Of a DNA stretch of 64,000 nucleotides, positions 1-10,840 are shown in pieces (positions within the stretch are counted from its first letter, which is position 1; each line of letters begins with the position of its first letter). The position numbers and the translations under genes were made by a program. This stretch comes from Asterella californica. Its lineage: Eukaryota > Streptophyta > Marchantiopsida > Marchantiales > Aytoniaceae. Location: assembly GCA_036924285.1 (NCBI GenBank), contig JAYKYS010000024.1:1-64000 (forward strand), read 5' to 3'. The notes under the pieces were generated by a model that was not told the DNA's origin, ran no database searches, and saw only the letters and a program-made list of their open reading frames with translations.

Positions 1-1719
1 CATGAAATAATGTTGAGTGCATCTCAGACGATCCATGTCTAGACTCCAACATACCCTCGAGGCCAGAGCGTAATCGAACTGGGAAGTGACCCTTGCAAGT
101 ATGTACAGCAGAATCAGACATAAGGTTTAGGGTTTAGGGACCTAAACCCTAAGCCGTACATAGTTTTCTCATTTAGAGACTTCTACATTCATCGCATGGA
201 TGTTTTATGTAACACAGTGAAAATAATTCTCGCCATTACAATTTGCATGTTGACGGCCTATTTTCCCTTCTTGTACTAGATTTCACGTCCTTGAAAGGAC
301 TTCTTTTTAGTTATCAGGTCGCATTTAAAAGGATATTTACTCATACGATTGTCCCAAGATAACTTTAATGGAGATGCAAGTCCGTTGATTAATATTTCAT
401 GCTATTATATTTACAAGTTCAAATTTCAAAGATTCTCGTTGAAGTCTTAAAATTAACATAGAGTGAATGATTGGTGGTAAGTAACTTAAAAGTTCATTTC
501 ATTGACGGAATCAGTTTGAAATTTAGGGTTTGTAAGTAAAGGTATTCTAGAGTTTTGCTATCAGTTTCCTAACTCCACTGGTATTTTTCACAAAGGAGTT
601 ACAATTTTCACGTGAATAACTTTTTTACGTGGTTTTGTGATATTTTTTTTCAGATTTCTTGGAAAGACATCTTTTTGATGTATTGTCAAATCACATTACA
701 TCCAGATTATATTTAAAGTATCGTAAGAGGATTAGTCATGGTCCAAAGAGAGTAAATGACTAGTCTTGAGAGATGTTTTAACCAAAGTTGCGTTATAACC
801 CTAGCAGGATAAAGTCACGCAGAAGATAGCATCAATCTAGAGTTCGTAGTTACATACAAATCGCATAGGCTTTGTAACATAACATGACTTGGAATTTTTT
901 TCTCTCCATTTTCAGAAGAAGGCTAGCTCTCCACTATAACTTTCTCTTTTTCTTCTTAGGAAGTGCAAAGATGAACGTAATCTGCAAACTGCTTCACCTT
1001 ATGACCATCCCAATATATATCTTCCACCACTCTAGTGATCTTACGACTTCCGTCCATCTTTCTTAGATGTCAACAATTTTCTTTTCTTCAAAACTGATTA
1101 TTAGATGTTTTATGTTAAAAATATCGCAGAAATATAATACATATGAATTTGGACTATGATTTCATTATGACTTGTGATCTGTTTATAATTTGATGTTACG
1201 ACAAGAAATTCTTTCCCTCAGTACATGGACTTGTGTTTAGTCACAAAGTAGTCACGAATCATGTCACTTTTGCAGTTGACTTGGTTGTTACAGACTCAAC
1301 TTACTACTCTTATGCTTGATGCAGCTCCGCTTCCACAAAGATAAATTGCATCTCTCATTTTCGATCCTAAGACCTGGCACTACATGGATGAAAATGCTAT
1401 CTTGATTCACTTATTTATCAACAGAGATGTTCAAGATGACTTCATCTCACATGATTGATATTGGATTCATTTTCTCTTTCATTGATTTGTCTTAACACTA
1501 GCTACTCCATTGTCGAGATATAAATGTAAAGATCCATAGCCCTATAGTTCTGTATAGACGGGAATTGAGATGATTAGTTCTTATAAAATAAAACATCAGT
1601 ACACATAAGTCATTACCGGCTGAAATAACGCTATCAACCGGATTAGCTTTGTTAGCCAGTTGTGTGTTCCAGATCTTGCCATATATTCCACCGTCTCTTG
1701 CTCACACTCCCGAGCTTTA
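1..1719. other. AT-rich intergenic DNA
   Basis: No convincing gene. The only open frame of note is 60 codons (884-1066), with hydrophobic composition and no recognisable domain. Apart from the telomere-like palindrome at 127-152, I see no structured element here. Confidence 0.5.
127..152. repeat. Interstitial telomere-like palindrome (TTTAGGG type)
   Basis: Two plant telomere-type units are followed at once by their inverse. TTAGGGTTTAGG at 127-138 and CCTAAACCCTAA at 141-152 are perfect inverted copies with a 2-nt spacer (GA). This could be a relic of end joining or a chance palindrome; it is too short to decide. Confidence 0.6.
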
Positions 1720-1729
1720 CATCCGATTC

Positions 1730-2289
1730 CAGCTATATACTTGACTGGCCCCATGCGCGCAAATACTCTCTTGACAGGCCCCGCGCGCGATATACGTTTC
1801 TTGACAAGACCTCTTACCGGGTACAGACAGTCTGTGACTGCCAGCGTGGCATTCTAGTCTGACGTGGTAGCCAGCCGATCATATAGGGTGACGTATCTCG
1901 AGTTTACATTGCATTGCGTGACATACGTGGGTGTTAGTGAATTTTTGTATGATGACATGGACGCCATGGTTTATGTACAAGGTGACAGGGATCTCACCAT
2001 GAGTGCGTGGCAAGAAGGCGCGGCTGTGTCTACTCAGCAGGAATTCAGGACCACGCACCCGCCTACATGTCATCTCAACATGCCTTTTTGCCACGCACTC
2101 ACTTACATCTCCTGTCAGTATGTCTTTCTAGTCACGTAAGCATACTAGTTACCACGTCAGACTCGAATGCCAAGCTGACGGTCACACACTGTCTGTACCC
2201 GGTAAGAGGACCTGTCAAGTAGTGTTTATCGCGCACGGGCCCTGTCAAGAGAGTATTTGCGCGCATGGGGCCAGTCAAGTATATAGCTG
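1730..2289. mobile_element. Foldback Mutator-like element A (non-autonomous, 10-bp TSD)
   Basis: A 560-bp element bounded by perfect 10-bp direct repeats, CATCCGATTC at 1720-1729 and 2290-2299. The termini are exact inverted repeats starting CAGCTATATACTTGACTGG. The inverted arms stay similar for about 140 bp and carry spaced subterminal copies of a CTTGACNGG-CCC-GCGCGC-like motif. The interior is also palindromic: the 20-mer at 2000-2019 and that at 2082-2101 are inverted copies with one mismatch, so nearly the whole element can fold back. Long inverted repeats with 9-11-bp target duplications are typical of Mutator-like elements (family knowledge). No transposase is encoded. The small ORFs inside overlap one another on both strands and are not credible genes. 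Confidence 0.85.
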
Positions 2290-2299
2290 CATCCGATTC

Positions 2300-3617
2300 A
2301 CTATATGTAAAACTAAACTACAGTGGCCCTCGGCTAACTGCACCTTCATAGTGGTAGCTAATCAAGTCCAGATAAAGACAGTCCTTAACTTATCAATAAA
2401 TGCATTCTGGCACTTTTTCATATGTACATGGAAGCACAATTGTGCAGTTCAGCAAACTGTAGGTCCGGATGAGCTCTAAGAGTAGGGACTCGTAGCCAAA
2501 AGCAGAACTCAAAGGTGACCTTCAACATCCCCATCCGACAATGCAAGAATCTGTAGGGGCAGAGTTCTCACTCTTTTGGAAAAAGTAGATTTCGTCCAGT
2601 ACGAGAAGTCATCTTGTTACCAACTCAAATCAATCGATTCTACCAAGCCGAATCAAGTCTACACGCAAAAGCGAAAATCAGTCTGCGAAAACGTGGTGCG
2701 ATCATAACCTTGATGACTGCTTCCTTGATCAGGCTTTAGACAGACTACCATTGGTCACACGTTGACGTGGAGCAGGGAGTGAAGCGTTCATGTTATTTAG
2801 TTCAAAATAGACTTGATGTGAGAGATAAAGGCCCGCTGGTCAGAAAGGAAAATTACGGGTCCACTTGTAGAGAGAAAGAACTTGCTATATCACAAGAGGT
2901 CTGACTAAGACCATAACCGCACCAGTTTTTCCTAACGCGCATGTGAACTTTTTGGCTGGAGATAAGTCTCTTCACCGCACCGTAACCTGCTTGGATACTA
3001 GCAGCGGGTTGAAGTCGTGCTGTACCGATAATAATATACTTGTTACGAGACGAGCCTCGACAGGGTGTGTTCTGGCAGACGGGTGGTATTTTCGTGACTT
3101 TGCAGTAGTGCACTCCCACGATCTCACACTGTAAGGTTTAGCACGCAAAACGATGCACCTCAACTCTGGAATGGCAGTCTAGTTGCGGGGTCATACTTTA
3201 TTGGTAGGGGGTAAGTAGCTACCTGGAGGATGTGATGGATATCCTTCCTCACTGTCTTGTACCGTGAATTCTGTTTTCTCTTATCAAAAGATGTTAAAAT
3301 TATATTATAATAAGTTTCATAAGTAATATATATTAACTAGGCTTGGAATAGCCCACTCATCCGGATATAAAGCATAAATGGAGTCCAAGTTTATGCATTG
3401 TTGGGAGGATAAGTCCAGTACCCTAATTCTCAAATCGAGCATTTTATGAGAACATTAATTTATGTTCTAACCCTTCCCGCTGGGAGGGTTGAACATAAAT
3501 TACGCCTCATGTAAACTTCAAAGTGTACATGAGGTGAATATCCTACATCTTTGAATATTATTTCTAATATGAACTATACATGCGACATGAACATCTGGGC
3601 AAGTTTTTGCCGTTTAA
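2300..3617. other. Intergenic DNA without a credible gene
   Basis: Short overlapping frames occur on both strands (for example 2853-3119 minus and 2943-3134 plus) but none has a domain or a consistent coding signature. A hairpin at 3457-3501 is listed separately. Confidence 0.45.
3457..3501. repeat. Hairpin h1 with TAACCCTTCC core
   Basis: Inverted arms AATTTATGTTC (3457-3467) and GAACATAAATT (3491-3501) enclose an inner TAACCCTTCCC / TGGGAGGGTT stem. Hairpins with the same inner core but different outer arms occur at 5334-5381 and 55858-55899, so this is a dispersed structured motif. Confidence 0.6.
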
Positions 3618-3731
3618 CAACATATACATGTACAATAATCTGATGTGGCATGGTGTGAAGCTTGATGAACACCTCTTATCCGCATTCAATGATTAGCCTA
3701 GTTTAGACCTAAACTTTGTGTGAACTAAAAC

Positions 3732-4945
3732 CAGTTATTTACTTGGTCGTGCCCATGTGCCAAACTTGTTACTTGACCGGGACCTTGCACGCAAGTCGTT
3801 ACTTGATCGGGCCTATGACTGGTAGTAGGAAGTGTTAGACCGACATAGTAGCAGTGTCGTTGACATGGACAGGAAGGGATGTCCTTACGCCACCATGCTC
3901 ATGTAACATCCGTAGATTTCATAAGCGAACTCGTCACAGAGCCGTGAATATAAACGAGAGCAGCTCGCTCAAGCTCCTCGTCAGTCAGAAGCGTTGAAGG
4001 TTGTCGGTCTTTTCCAGCCTTCAGATCCCATTCTTCCGTTGTGGTTTCTTGCAGGAAGGAGTTCCAGTTTCTGTAGGTGGATATGACTTCTGCAGACATA
4101 AATTATTGAAGCGGTTGCTTCTGGCTTTACTTACCAGGCCTTATCCTTCCCCGTTTTCAGTAAATTTGCAGTAGAAGGATATTCTCCTTTCGTGTTGGAA
4201 TTTCATGTTGCTCCCTTGGTCTGTTCGGCGACGTAACTCAAGCTAGCAGCAACATCACCAATTCCGCCACGTCCACTTTTGCCGAACTAGTACGACCATG
4301 GCACTATCCTTACCAAGTAGAGGTCTCACTGAAGGAACCCTGGGGCGGTTCTCAACATGTACGAGAAAGCTACGGACAGGAAATTGTGAGCAGCAGCTGC
4401 TAATACCAGGAAGCTGGAAATTCCCCAGCATCAAGATACATTGCTCGGAAAATGAAGTCAAGCAGCCTGGTACATTACACTTGTTCCCTACCTGGAAATG
4501 TATCAAAGAGACAGAGAGACCTTACGGTCATGATGATGAGGATTACAGTACGGAGTAGGTTCATTCTTGTTTTGAAGTAGCAGCCAAACGCTAAACGGTA
4601 AAAAATGTCCTGTAAATTACGGCAAGGTGCAAGGGCCCATATGTCCGATGCCTTCTCATCACTAATCGCTAAAGGTGTAAAAACACAACAGTGAACGAAA
4701 ACGAGGTCGCTCTGTTCTTTGCATTTCTCGCTTACTGTTCCCGCCTACTTCTATCTGGTTCCCGCCAACTTCAATCGCGTCATATTGACATGGTGCTGTC
4801 GTGTTATGGTCAGAAATCCACGTTGAGACACTATGCTTACGTGTATGTCATCAACTTCTTACTACCAGTCAAGGGCTCGAGACCTGCGCGCATGGGCCCG
4901 ATCAAGTAACGAGTTTGACGCATGGGCCGACCAAGTAAATTACTG
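3732..4945. mobile_element. Mutator-like element B (non-autonomous, 10-bp TSD)
   Basis: 1214 bp, flanked by the 10-bp repeat GAACTAAAAC at 3722-3731 and 4946-4955. The R copy near 55.39 kb has a single uninterrupted GAACTAAAAC, an empty site that proves insertion. Termini are CAGTTATTTACTTGG and the inverse of CAGTAATTTACTTGG. The arms stay similar for about 110 bp and hold repeated TTACTTGAYCGGGCC-type subterminal motifs like those of elements A and C. No transposase is seen. The interior has short ORFs on both strands (3899-4099 minus, 66 codons; 4255-4506 minus; 4298-4558 plus) and a donor-like AAGGCCTGGTAAGTAAAG on the minus strand near 4140. It may therefore hold captured gene sequence (Pack-MULE style), but I cannot name a source gene. 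Confidence 0.88.
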
Positions 4946-5167
4946 GAACTAAAACCGTTCATTTGTAAACTCGTCATGTTCTACCACATGGTAGTTTAAA
5001 GTAGGTCGACACTTGTGTAAAGGTACACATATTTTTAGATAAACACTATAAAATGCGTCTCCAAATCAAGAAATCAAGGCGTTGACTGCAAAACAGACGA
5101 AATGTTAAGAAATATATCTTCAAAACAGTTATTGCATTTCTCGGATGAAAAATACGAGTGTTGCACA

Positions 5168-5266
5168 GAAAATATATATAGAAGATGAAAGTTTCAGCTA
5201 ATTATTACAGCTGTTAATTATGAAAATATATATAGAAGATGACAGTTTCAGCTAATTATTACAGCT
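5168..5266. repeat. 54-bp tandem duplication
   Basis: A unit starting GAAAATATATATAGAAGATG at 5168 is repeated from 5222 with near identity. The R copy (about 55.63 kb) has one unit, so the duplication arose in L after the two blocks separated. Confidence 0.75.
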
Positions 5267-5770
5267 TATTGTCTGACTTCCATGTATTATCACCACTTTC
5301 AACTTCGGAAGAGGAGGATAATACATGTACATTTAATATAATACCTAACCCTTCCGGCAAGAAGGATTAAAAATTATATTAAACGCGTCAGTAAAATATT
5401 ATATTAACGAGTACAGTAGCCCGGACTTATACCTCTTGAAGCACGATGATGCATTCAACGCTTATGGGTTATTTTTTTGCACTCCACGTGTTTCCAAGTT
5501 GAGCTAACAAATAATATTCTTGAAATAATTTAATTATTTATATATACTTAATATATATATTAAATTCAATATTTATATAATTTTTTAATAACAAAAACAG
5601 AACAAAAGGAACTCGTGTACAGCGTCCCCTCCTTGAAATACATCCGTCGTCCACTTTTGCCATTCGAAAACCCTCTTAACACGCGGCCCACCAACCGAAA
5701 ACCAGCGGCGCTCGCCGAATGGCGTCTTCCTCGCCCCCGCCGACGGCTCGCTTTGGTTGCATACTGATTT
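5267..5770. other. L-specific insertion carrying hairpin h2
   Basis: Relative to R, where the flanks are joined near 55679, L has about 0.5 kb of extra AT-rich sequence. It contains hairpin h2 (5334-5381) and a stretch similar to R 55905-56040, which lies in a separate R-specific insertion with hairpin h3. Ends and target duplication could not be fixed by eye. The 72-97-codon minus-strand frames here are not supported as genes. Confidence 0.45.
5334..5381. repeat. Hairpin h2 with CTAACCCTTCC core
   Basis: Outer arms TAATATAAT (5334-5342) and ATTATATTA (5373-5381) surround a CCTAACCCTTCC / AGAAGGATTA inner stem. Same core as the hairpins at 3457 and 55858. Confidence 0.55.
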
Positions 5771-6626
5771 GTAACTGTGAACGAGTTGTAAGTTGGAAGC
5801 CAAAGGCCAGGACAGTAATGTTATTCGAGTGTAGAAGTTTGTGAAGTCTACGTTTTGTCCTAACTTTACTTATCTTTAAGGACTGCTGGAAAATAACGAC
5901 CTCCATATATGTCACAGCTCTCCGTTGTGTACCAATGGACATAAACAGTTCTTGGTTCTCTAGGCTCATTTTCGGAGTGACTTCAGATTTCTAGAACCTT
6001 CGTGATTCAAAAACAGTCTTTCTTGATCATCATCCTCTGCAGCGACAGCCAACAAAGAATTTATCTCAAGTTCGTTTATGTCACCAGGATGATACCGCTT
6101 GTCACGTACGTCTATCTTTGGCTCTGGTCGGGAAGCACCCGAATAGAACTATTTTTCTTTGAGCAAATGTCCTCTCATCCCAAAGATTAGTCTCAACCAA
6201 GGGTTCTATCTCCGCTTCTCGTGCCTCAAGACTTGAGCATCCTCCAGTTCTAACGCACCTCAGAACTTGGACTCAACACTTAAAGGCATGCGAAGACTGG
6301 ATTTGATTAAAAATGAAATATGTTTCTGCTCGTGGAAAAATCTGAAGCTGACCGAAGCTGCGATGTACTTGCATGTAAGGTAATATTCTTCTCTATATCC
6401 TCCATTGCCTTAATATGATCAACATCTCTTCCTTCACTAGCTTTGATTGGATATTACTCCGAACTCAACATGATCCTGTTCAACTCAGGACGAGCTATCA
6501 CATGCTCTATGCCCTCTCGTGGTAACCAAAACTCATCTGTAGAATATTGTTTGCTCCAAAGGCGTGTTTTCTTCTCAACCTTGGCTATCCTGAACTGCTA
6601 GTTAAACGTGATCGAGTTGATCTATC
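5771..6626. other. Non-coding part of duplicated block L
   Basis: Matches R at about 55680-56860, with an R-only insertion near 55827-56150. It lies downstream of the decayed minus-strand gene at 6627-7955 and could hold its 3' portion. No domain is recognisable. Confidence 0.4.
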
Positions 6627-7955
6627 TTAGAAGAGGCGTAGTTTTATGGAACATTTGGTGAAGTCCCAAGTCTCCTTCAAAATTGTCACTTGAGGTTTGG
6701 ATCGGTAGGATGATTCAATGGTTACCACCAAAGAAGATAAATTCAAGCATTTCTTTCTTTTCAAGCGAACTGAGACGCGGCTAAACATTTGATCAGTCTG
6801 ATTGTGGGTGTGGCCCATCAATAAAAGACCATTCTGACCTTCTTGAATATACCTAGTTCAACAAGCAAACCTAGGTAACTGAATGGCATAATTTTTGTTC
6901 TCACGTGTCGAGTATCCAACTGCAGATAAAGAACAAGAGGAAGAGGTCCTTCCCAACTAGTTATAATGTTGGGGAGAACAGTAACCGTGAGATTAGTGTC
7001 ACTCTTTAGATTACCAAACATCATGGAAACCTTCGCTTGAACAGTTTGGTAAAAACCAAGACTCCGACAACATGCACACGCATCTGATAATCTCTGTTAT
7101 GTTTTATGGAGGAGAAGGCCGATGAGGTATCACGGTCTTTCTTTATCCATTCCATCGATAACAACACCCATGTACTTTAAAAACATTTTCGTTGATGTTT
7201 ACTTAACTTCGCCTTCTCATCTATTAGTTGTTCCCGGTGAAACATTAAACCTTGACTGATGATATCTGCAAGAAACATAATGCAATAGCATTACAAATAA
7301 AGTTATACTTGAGATGTTTGATTAATGATGACTAGCACACATACATCATAAGGGTCCAAATCTGTTCTTTAAATATACTTTCACTTTATGAGGGCAAACA
7401 GTCGAGAGGAATTTACTAAAAAGCAGGAGGTGATAGGAAAATACAGCAGCAATCGTTAACATAAAACACTTCTAATTATGTCATATAAATAATTACTATG
7501 ACATTCCCAGCCAAACCTGAACACGCAGTGCTTTCAGTTCTGAAAAGATTTCACAAATAACAAATTTATTTTTCTTAGGAATCTTGACATCCCAGAAGCT
7601 TACCTCCAATGCGTTGTGAAACAAGAGAAATTTAGAGTATTTGAAGGATCTTTTGCCGCCAAAGCAGTTTTGTAATAGTCATAGACCCAAGACTTTGCGA
7701 AGTTGCCTGGAAGATGATAAGTGACTGGTTCCGTAACCACTCACCATGATTCTTGAAAATAGAATCTAACCACTCAATCAGAAAGAACCCCTCTTCCTCC
7801 ACGACCCTTACATCTTTCCCTCGCAAACCTTTCAACCTTTGAAGTCTTTCATTCCCAACACGAAAGATCTTCCGGAAACCAGTGGTACAAACTAATCTCC
7901 CCCCTGGTAATGAAAATTTGGCCCCTTGTACCGGCAAACCCCAAGAAAGAATCAA
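6627..7955 (-). pseudogene. Decayed GHTH-motif (DUF7869-like) transposon-associated protein, copy L
   Basis: Read on the minus strand from about 7955 down, translated pieces follow the order of a widespread, mostly transposon-associated eukaryotic protein family. First comes a segment with LPGGRLVCTTGFRKIFRVGN, then an F-E-W-L region. Next is LVLYLQLD with the expected N-T-T-R-E-N-K-N reached only after a frame change, then LLVELGIFKKVRM. Last comes MMGHTHNQTDQMFSRVSVRL, matching the family's GHTHxxIDQxFS signature, with LKETWDFT near the C-terminus. The reading frame is broken in several places, including a one-base shift in a T-run just before GHTH that is also present in R. The R copy keeps the N-terminal half better. 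Family assignment rests on remembered motifs; the molecular role is unknown to me. Confidence 0.6.
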
Positions 7956-8210
7956 GTTTCTCGATTTTATGTTCTGTCCCTGTCTGAGTCGATGTAAAAC
8001 AGCAATGAAGAGCGCGCTAAGAGGTCACCTCGAGCAGTTAGATGGAAATGCAGCTCACAGCGTCTGCAAAATGTACATTGCGGGTGCTTCTACATTGATA
8101 TCCGATCAATGAAAAAACGGGCTCATCTGTTGCAAGACTCCATGAGTCCCATACAGTCACAGCTTCGAAGATTTCTTGAGGTGTGAAGAAAGAAGGAAGT
8201 TATAGTTATT

Positions 8211-8579
8211 AGGGGGTGTCACAGTTAAAGAATCTCTGAAATATTCGGGAGCCGCGGGCATGAGTTACGGATTCGGCAGGTCTGCGGCCAGTGTTTCCTG
8301 CGGGTACCTCAGGAGGTACCCGCAGGAAAACGCCGCGGGCGTTTTCTTAACGGCTATTCACTAGTCTTTTCTGTTTTTTTTTGCAATGGATTCTCTGCTA
8401 CTCTGATTACTTATCTTGAGTGTAGAAACGGAAAAATAATCAATGATAAAATCTTGATGTTGAATCTCGGACGCGATCTAGAATGAGTCGCGATTTTATA
8501 CAAACTTACCCGTGACAATTTTACGTCCAGTTACCTCTCAACAGTTGAAGAATCTTTTTTCTAAACTCTGACACCCCCT
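8211..8579. mobile_element. Small TIR element (MITE) D
   Basis: 369 bp absent from R, where the flanking sequence is continuous (about 58555). Terminal inverted repeats AGGGGGTGTCA / TGACACCCCCT; the flanking duplication is ATT (8208-8210 and 8580-8582), or TAT if the ends are shifted by one. A 3-bp target duplication fits PIF/Harbinger-type MITEs, though ATT/TAT is not their usual TWA. The interior carries a strong palindrome at 8294-8329. No coding capacity. Confidence 0.75.
8294..8329. repeat. Perfect 17-bp palindrome inside MITE D
   Basis: TTTCCTGCGGGTACCTC (8294-8310) and GAGGTACCCGCAGGAAA (8313-8329) are perfect inverted copies with a 2-nt loop. A second small GC-rich inverted repeat (AACGCC/GGGCGTT) follows directly. 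This is the centre of the MITE and would fold strongly as single-stranded DNA or RNA. Confidence 0.85.
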
Positions 8580-8582
8580 ATT

Positions 8583-8705
8583 ACAGCATCGGCCGAAAGT
8601 CAAAGCAATACCTACCGATGCATATGGATGAAAGTGAAGGTAGGTGAGTTTTCTGATAAGGACTGCCGGCCTTTTCTGCAGGTGATGGTAAGTTGGAATC
8701 TGAAG
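8583..8705 (+). repeat. Dispersed repeat arm
   Basis: This segment recurs at about 49500-49630 and 58560-58678 in the same orientation, and inverted at 9765-9870 and 60135-60220. It marks the edge of the mosaic repeat described at 9192-9870. Confidence 0.65.
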
Positions 8706-9191
8706 AAGAAAGAGAGGAACGATGGCAATAACTGGAGAACTGTCAAGGCGTTGCCGCTGCCCGTCAGAAGTGTCCCGAAGTTGACCAAGCGGAGTGATAA
8801 GCAATGCACGCACCCGCCGAGTAGAGCCAAGGCGAAGATGAGATGGAGCGAAGACGACACCCAGGGCGTTCTCTCGATTGTCTACAGCCGTGCCAATCAG
8901 TCGACGGAAAATTTAAGGATTGGGGACAAGACCTCGGGGCGCGTGAGAGACAATGGGGCCGAGATGACCATGATGAAGGAGGGGACCACGAGCAGGAGGC
9001 GGTCGAGCGTGAGTAATCCTCTGAGTGAGAGGGGCGAGGGGAATGGGGGTTTCGTGGCAAGTCTAGGGAGAGCGCGGCCGATGGCTGCCCACGCGCCATG
9101 TATAAGTTGGCTCTTAGACCTGGGCAATAAACTTTCGATCTTTCTGGTCCTTCATTTAAAATAAAAATAAATAAATAAAACAAAACAAAAA
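8706..9191 (+). mobile_element. A-tailed retroposon (SINE-like or 5'-truncated LINE)
   Basis: A GC-rich body of about 440 bp ends in an A-rich tail (ATTTAAAATAAAAATAAATA and more, to 9191). It interrupts repeat sequence that is joined differently at 49.6 kb. The R copy (58679-59559) has the same body and tail. A 178-codon plus-strand frame spans it (8628-9164), but frames on the other strand are open too and R does not keep the same frame, so I do not call a protein. The A-tail implies target-primed reverse transcription (inference). Confidence 0.5.
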
Positions 9192-9870
9192 GTTAATCGA
9201 CTGGTGAAGATTGACAGCGGAAAGTGGCCCGACTTTCCGGACTTTGACCACAATACACGTGGCCCACCCGTCCACACAGTAATGCTCTTTGATCATGCTC
9301 AAACAGCGAACATCCTATGTTGCTCTTGACACTTGCACTTGCTAAGCTCAGCCGTGAAAACCCAAGTAAGATATACCCACAAGTCCCCCGATCCTACGTT
9401 GAGATCTAGTGCATCAAAGTAGATTGAATAAATAACATATTTCAAACCAACCTCGGTCTAATTCACTTTATAAAATATGAGCTTTCCTATTGGACTCGAA
9501 ATTCTAGCAGCACCCACAATCTCTTGCGAGTAAATGTCCTCTTTTCGCTTCGCCTTTACTTTAAGCTATGATCCACAAGCTGCGACTTTGTGACCCAGAG
9601 GAAGGTTCAAAGTTGCTCTCTGCACCACGTGGACTTGTATTCTACGATTTTGTGACATGTCCCAGAGCGCTAGGCAGTGCATTGCTGCAGTAGAAGCATG
9701 TTATAGTGCAATGTGAGTGGATACGAATATGTAGATTTCCTACCCAGTAGACCTGGCGTCAGCTTCAGATGCGAACTTATCACCACCTGCATGAAAGGCC
9801 GGCAGTCCTTACAAGAAAACCCATCTACCTTCACTTCCGTCCATATGCATCGATTGCTACTGTATGTCTT
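9192..9870 (+). repeat. Dispersed repeat module X, copy 1
   Basis: Starts near TTAATCGACTGGTGAAGATTGACAG-type sequence. Related copies: 16085-16985 (plus), 49640-50560 (minus), 59560-60220 (plus), 60605-61490 (plus). The right end carries an inverted copy of the 8583-8705 arm, so arms of opposite orientation bracket the module. Probably transposon-derived; no protein. Confidence 0.6.
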
Positions 9871-10019
9871 GCTTTGTGTTGGTGTCGCTCTCACCCTAAA
9901 ACGTCAGTTCCGGAGTTGAACCTTTGGTACCTACGAGGTTGTATTGTGGTGGTTCTACAGTCTGTTTGGTGGTGTCATCTCATCACGATGGCCACGAAAA
10001 CAACTTTACACAACAGAAC
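9871..10019 (+). repeat. Repeat segment interrupted by the LTR element
   Basis: Continues at 15869 after the LTR retrotransposon. An uninterrupted copy lies at about 60220-60600 (plus) and an inverted one at about 23400-23790. It supplies the target site CAGAACAAAA. Confidence 0.75.
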
Positions 10020-10819
10020 TGTCACGTCACAAGTATCCCATTATTTGTGTGCATGTTTATATAAGTTTCATTAGGTATGACTATCTTATAGGTTACTCTA
10101 GTTCGAAGATCTAAATCTAGAGTGATCAAAACTAGCCATAACTAGCGGAGATAGTTATAACTAAGTTGGAGAAACTATTAGAGGTTCCACTATGACACTA
10201 TGTGACAAGTGCGGAGCTCTAAATATGCTTCTCAAAAGTATGTAACTTTGTTGACCATCGTTGATTGGATGCATGATGGAAAGTCATGCACAAAGATCTA
10301 AAGATGCTCCTCAAAAGACGTATTAGTTTGTTGTCGCCTTCCGATTGGATAGGGTGGAAAGTTAACACTTTACAAAAGCTAAAGTAGGAGAATCTCTTAC
10401 TTTTGTAAAGTAGAACAAGTAATGTGTGTGCTATTCTTAAAGGCTTAGTAGCCTTTAGAAGTTTTACTATTTTGGATTGTGCACTTACCATGAGGTAACG
10501 TAACTTAGTGAAAGTTACCACGGTAAGAAGTTGTAGAGTATATAAGGAGGAGTTGAGAAGGTGGAAGACACTCTCATTTTCCTGACTGTAAGTAAAGTGA
10601 GCATTGGAGACCTTGGGAGTCCTTGAGTATTTTGCGATGTAATGTTGAGAGCGGGATTAGAACTTGTGTGCAGGAACGCTATTAGAGGTACCGATGTGAC
10701 CATACGGGTCAGAGAGTTGAGTGAAGTGAGCATGGGTGTACTTAAATCTTTGTAATTAGGGTGCACTAGTAATCCTAGTCATCTGAGGTACCCCTGGGTG
10801 AGAGACAGGCCGGCTTACA
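10020..10819 (+). repeat. 5' LTR
   Basis: 800 bp, starts TGTCACGTCAC and ends GGCTTACA. Includes a TATA-like TATATAAGG at 10539-10547 that may set the transcription start. Antisense frames of 83 and 100 codons recur in both LTRs simply because the LTRs are identical; they are not treated as genes. Confidence 0.95.
10539..10547 (+). promoter_or_regulatory. TATA-like box in 5' LTR
   Basis: TATATAAGG about 270 bp from the LTR 3' end, repeated at 15588-15596 in the 3' LTR. The position suits a retrotransposon promoter; the start site itself is not visible. Confidence 0.45.
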
Positions 10820-10822
10820 TTT

Positions 10823-10840
10823 TGGTTCCGTTGCCGGGAC
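10823..10840 (+). other. Primer-binding site (tRNA-Asp-like)
   Basis: TGGTTCCGTTGCCGGGAC begins 3 nt after the 5' LTR. It is close to the TGGCGCCGTTGCCGGGGA primer site, complementary to the tRNA-Asp 3' end, used by many plant Tat/Athila gypsy elements (from memory). The mismatches fall within and after TGG. Confidence 0.7.

Noticed and set aside
3722..4954. Element B as an hAT element with an 8-bp target duplication
   Set aside because: AACTAAAA alone gives 8 bp, but starting the element at CAG as in element A gives a perfect 10-bp duplication and matching ends, which fits the Mutator type better.
8628..9164. 178-aa plus-strand ORF
   Set aside because: Spans a repeat arm and an A-tailed retroposon; the frame is not kept in the R copy.
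10219..10766. Antisense ORFs of 100 and 83 codons in the LTRs
   Set aside because: They recur at 15268-15815 only because the LTRs are nearly identical; no domains.
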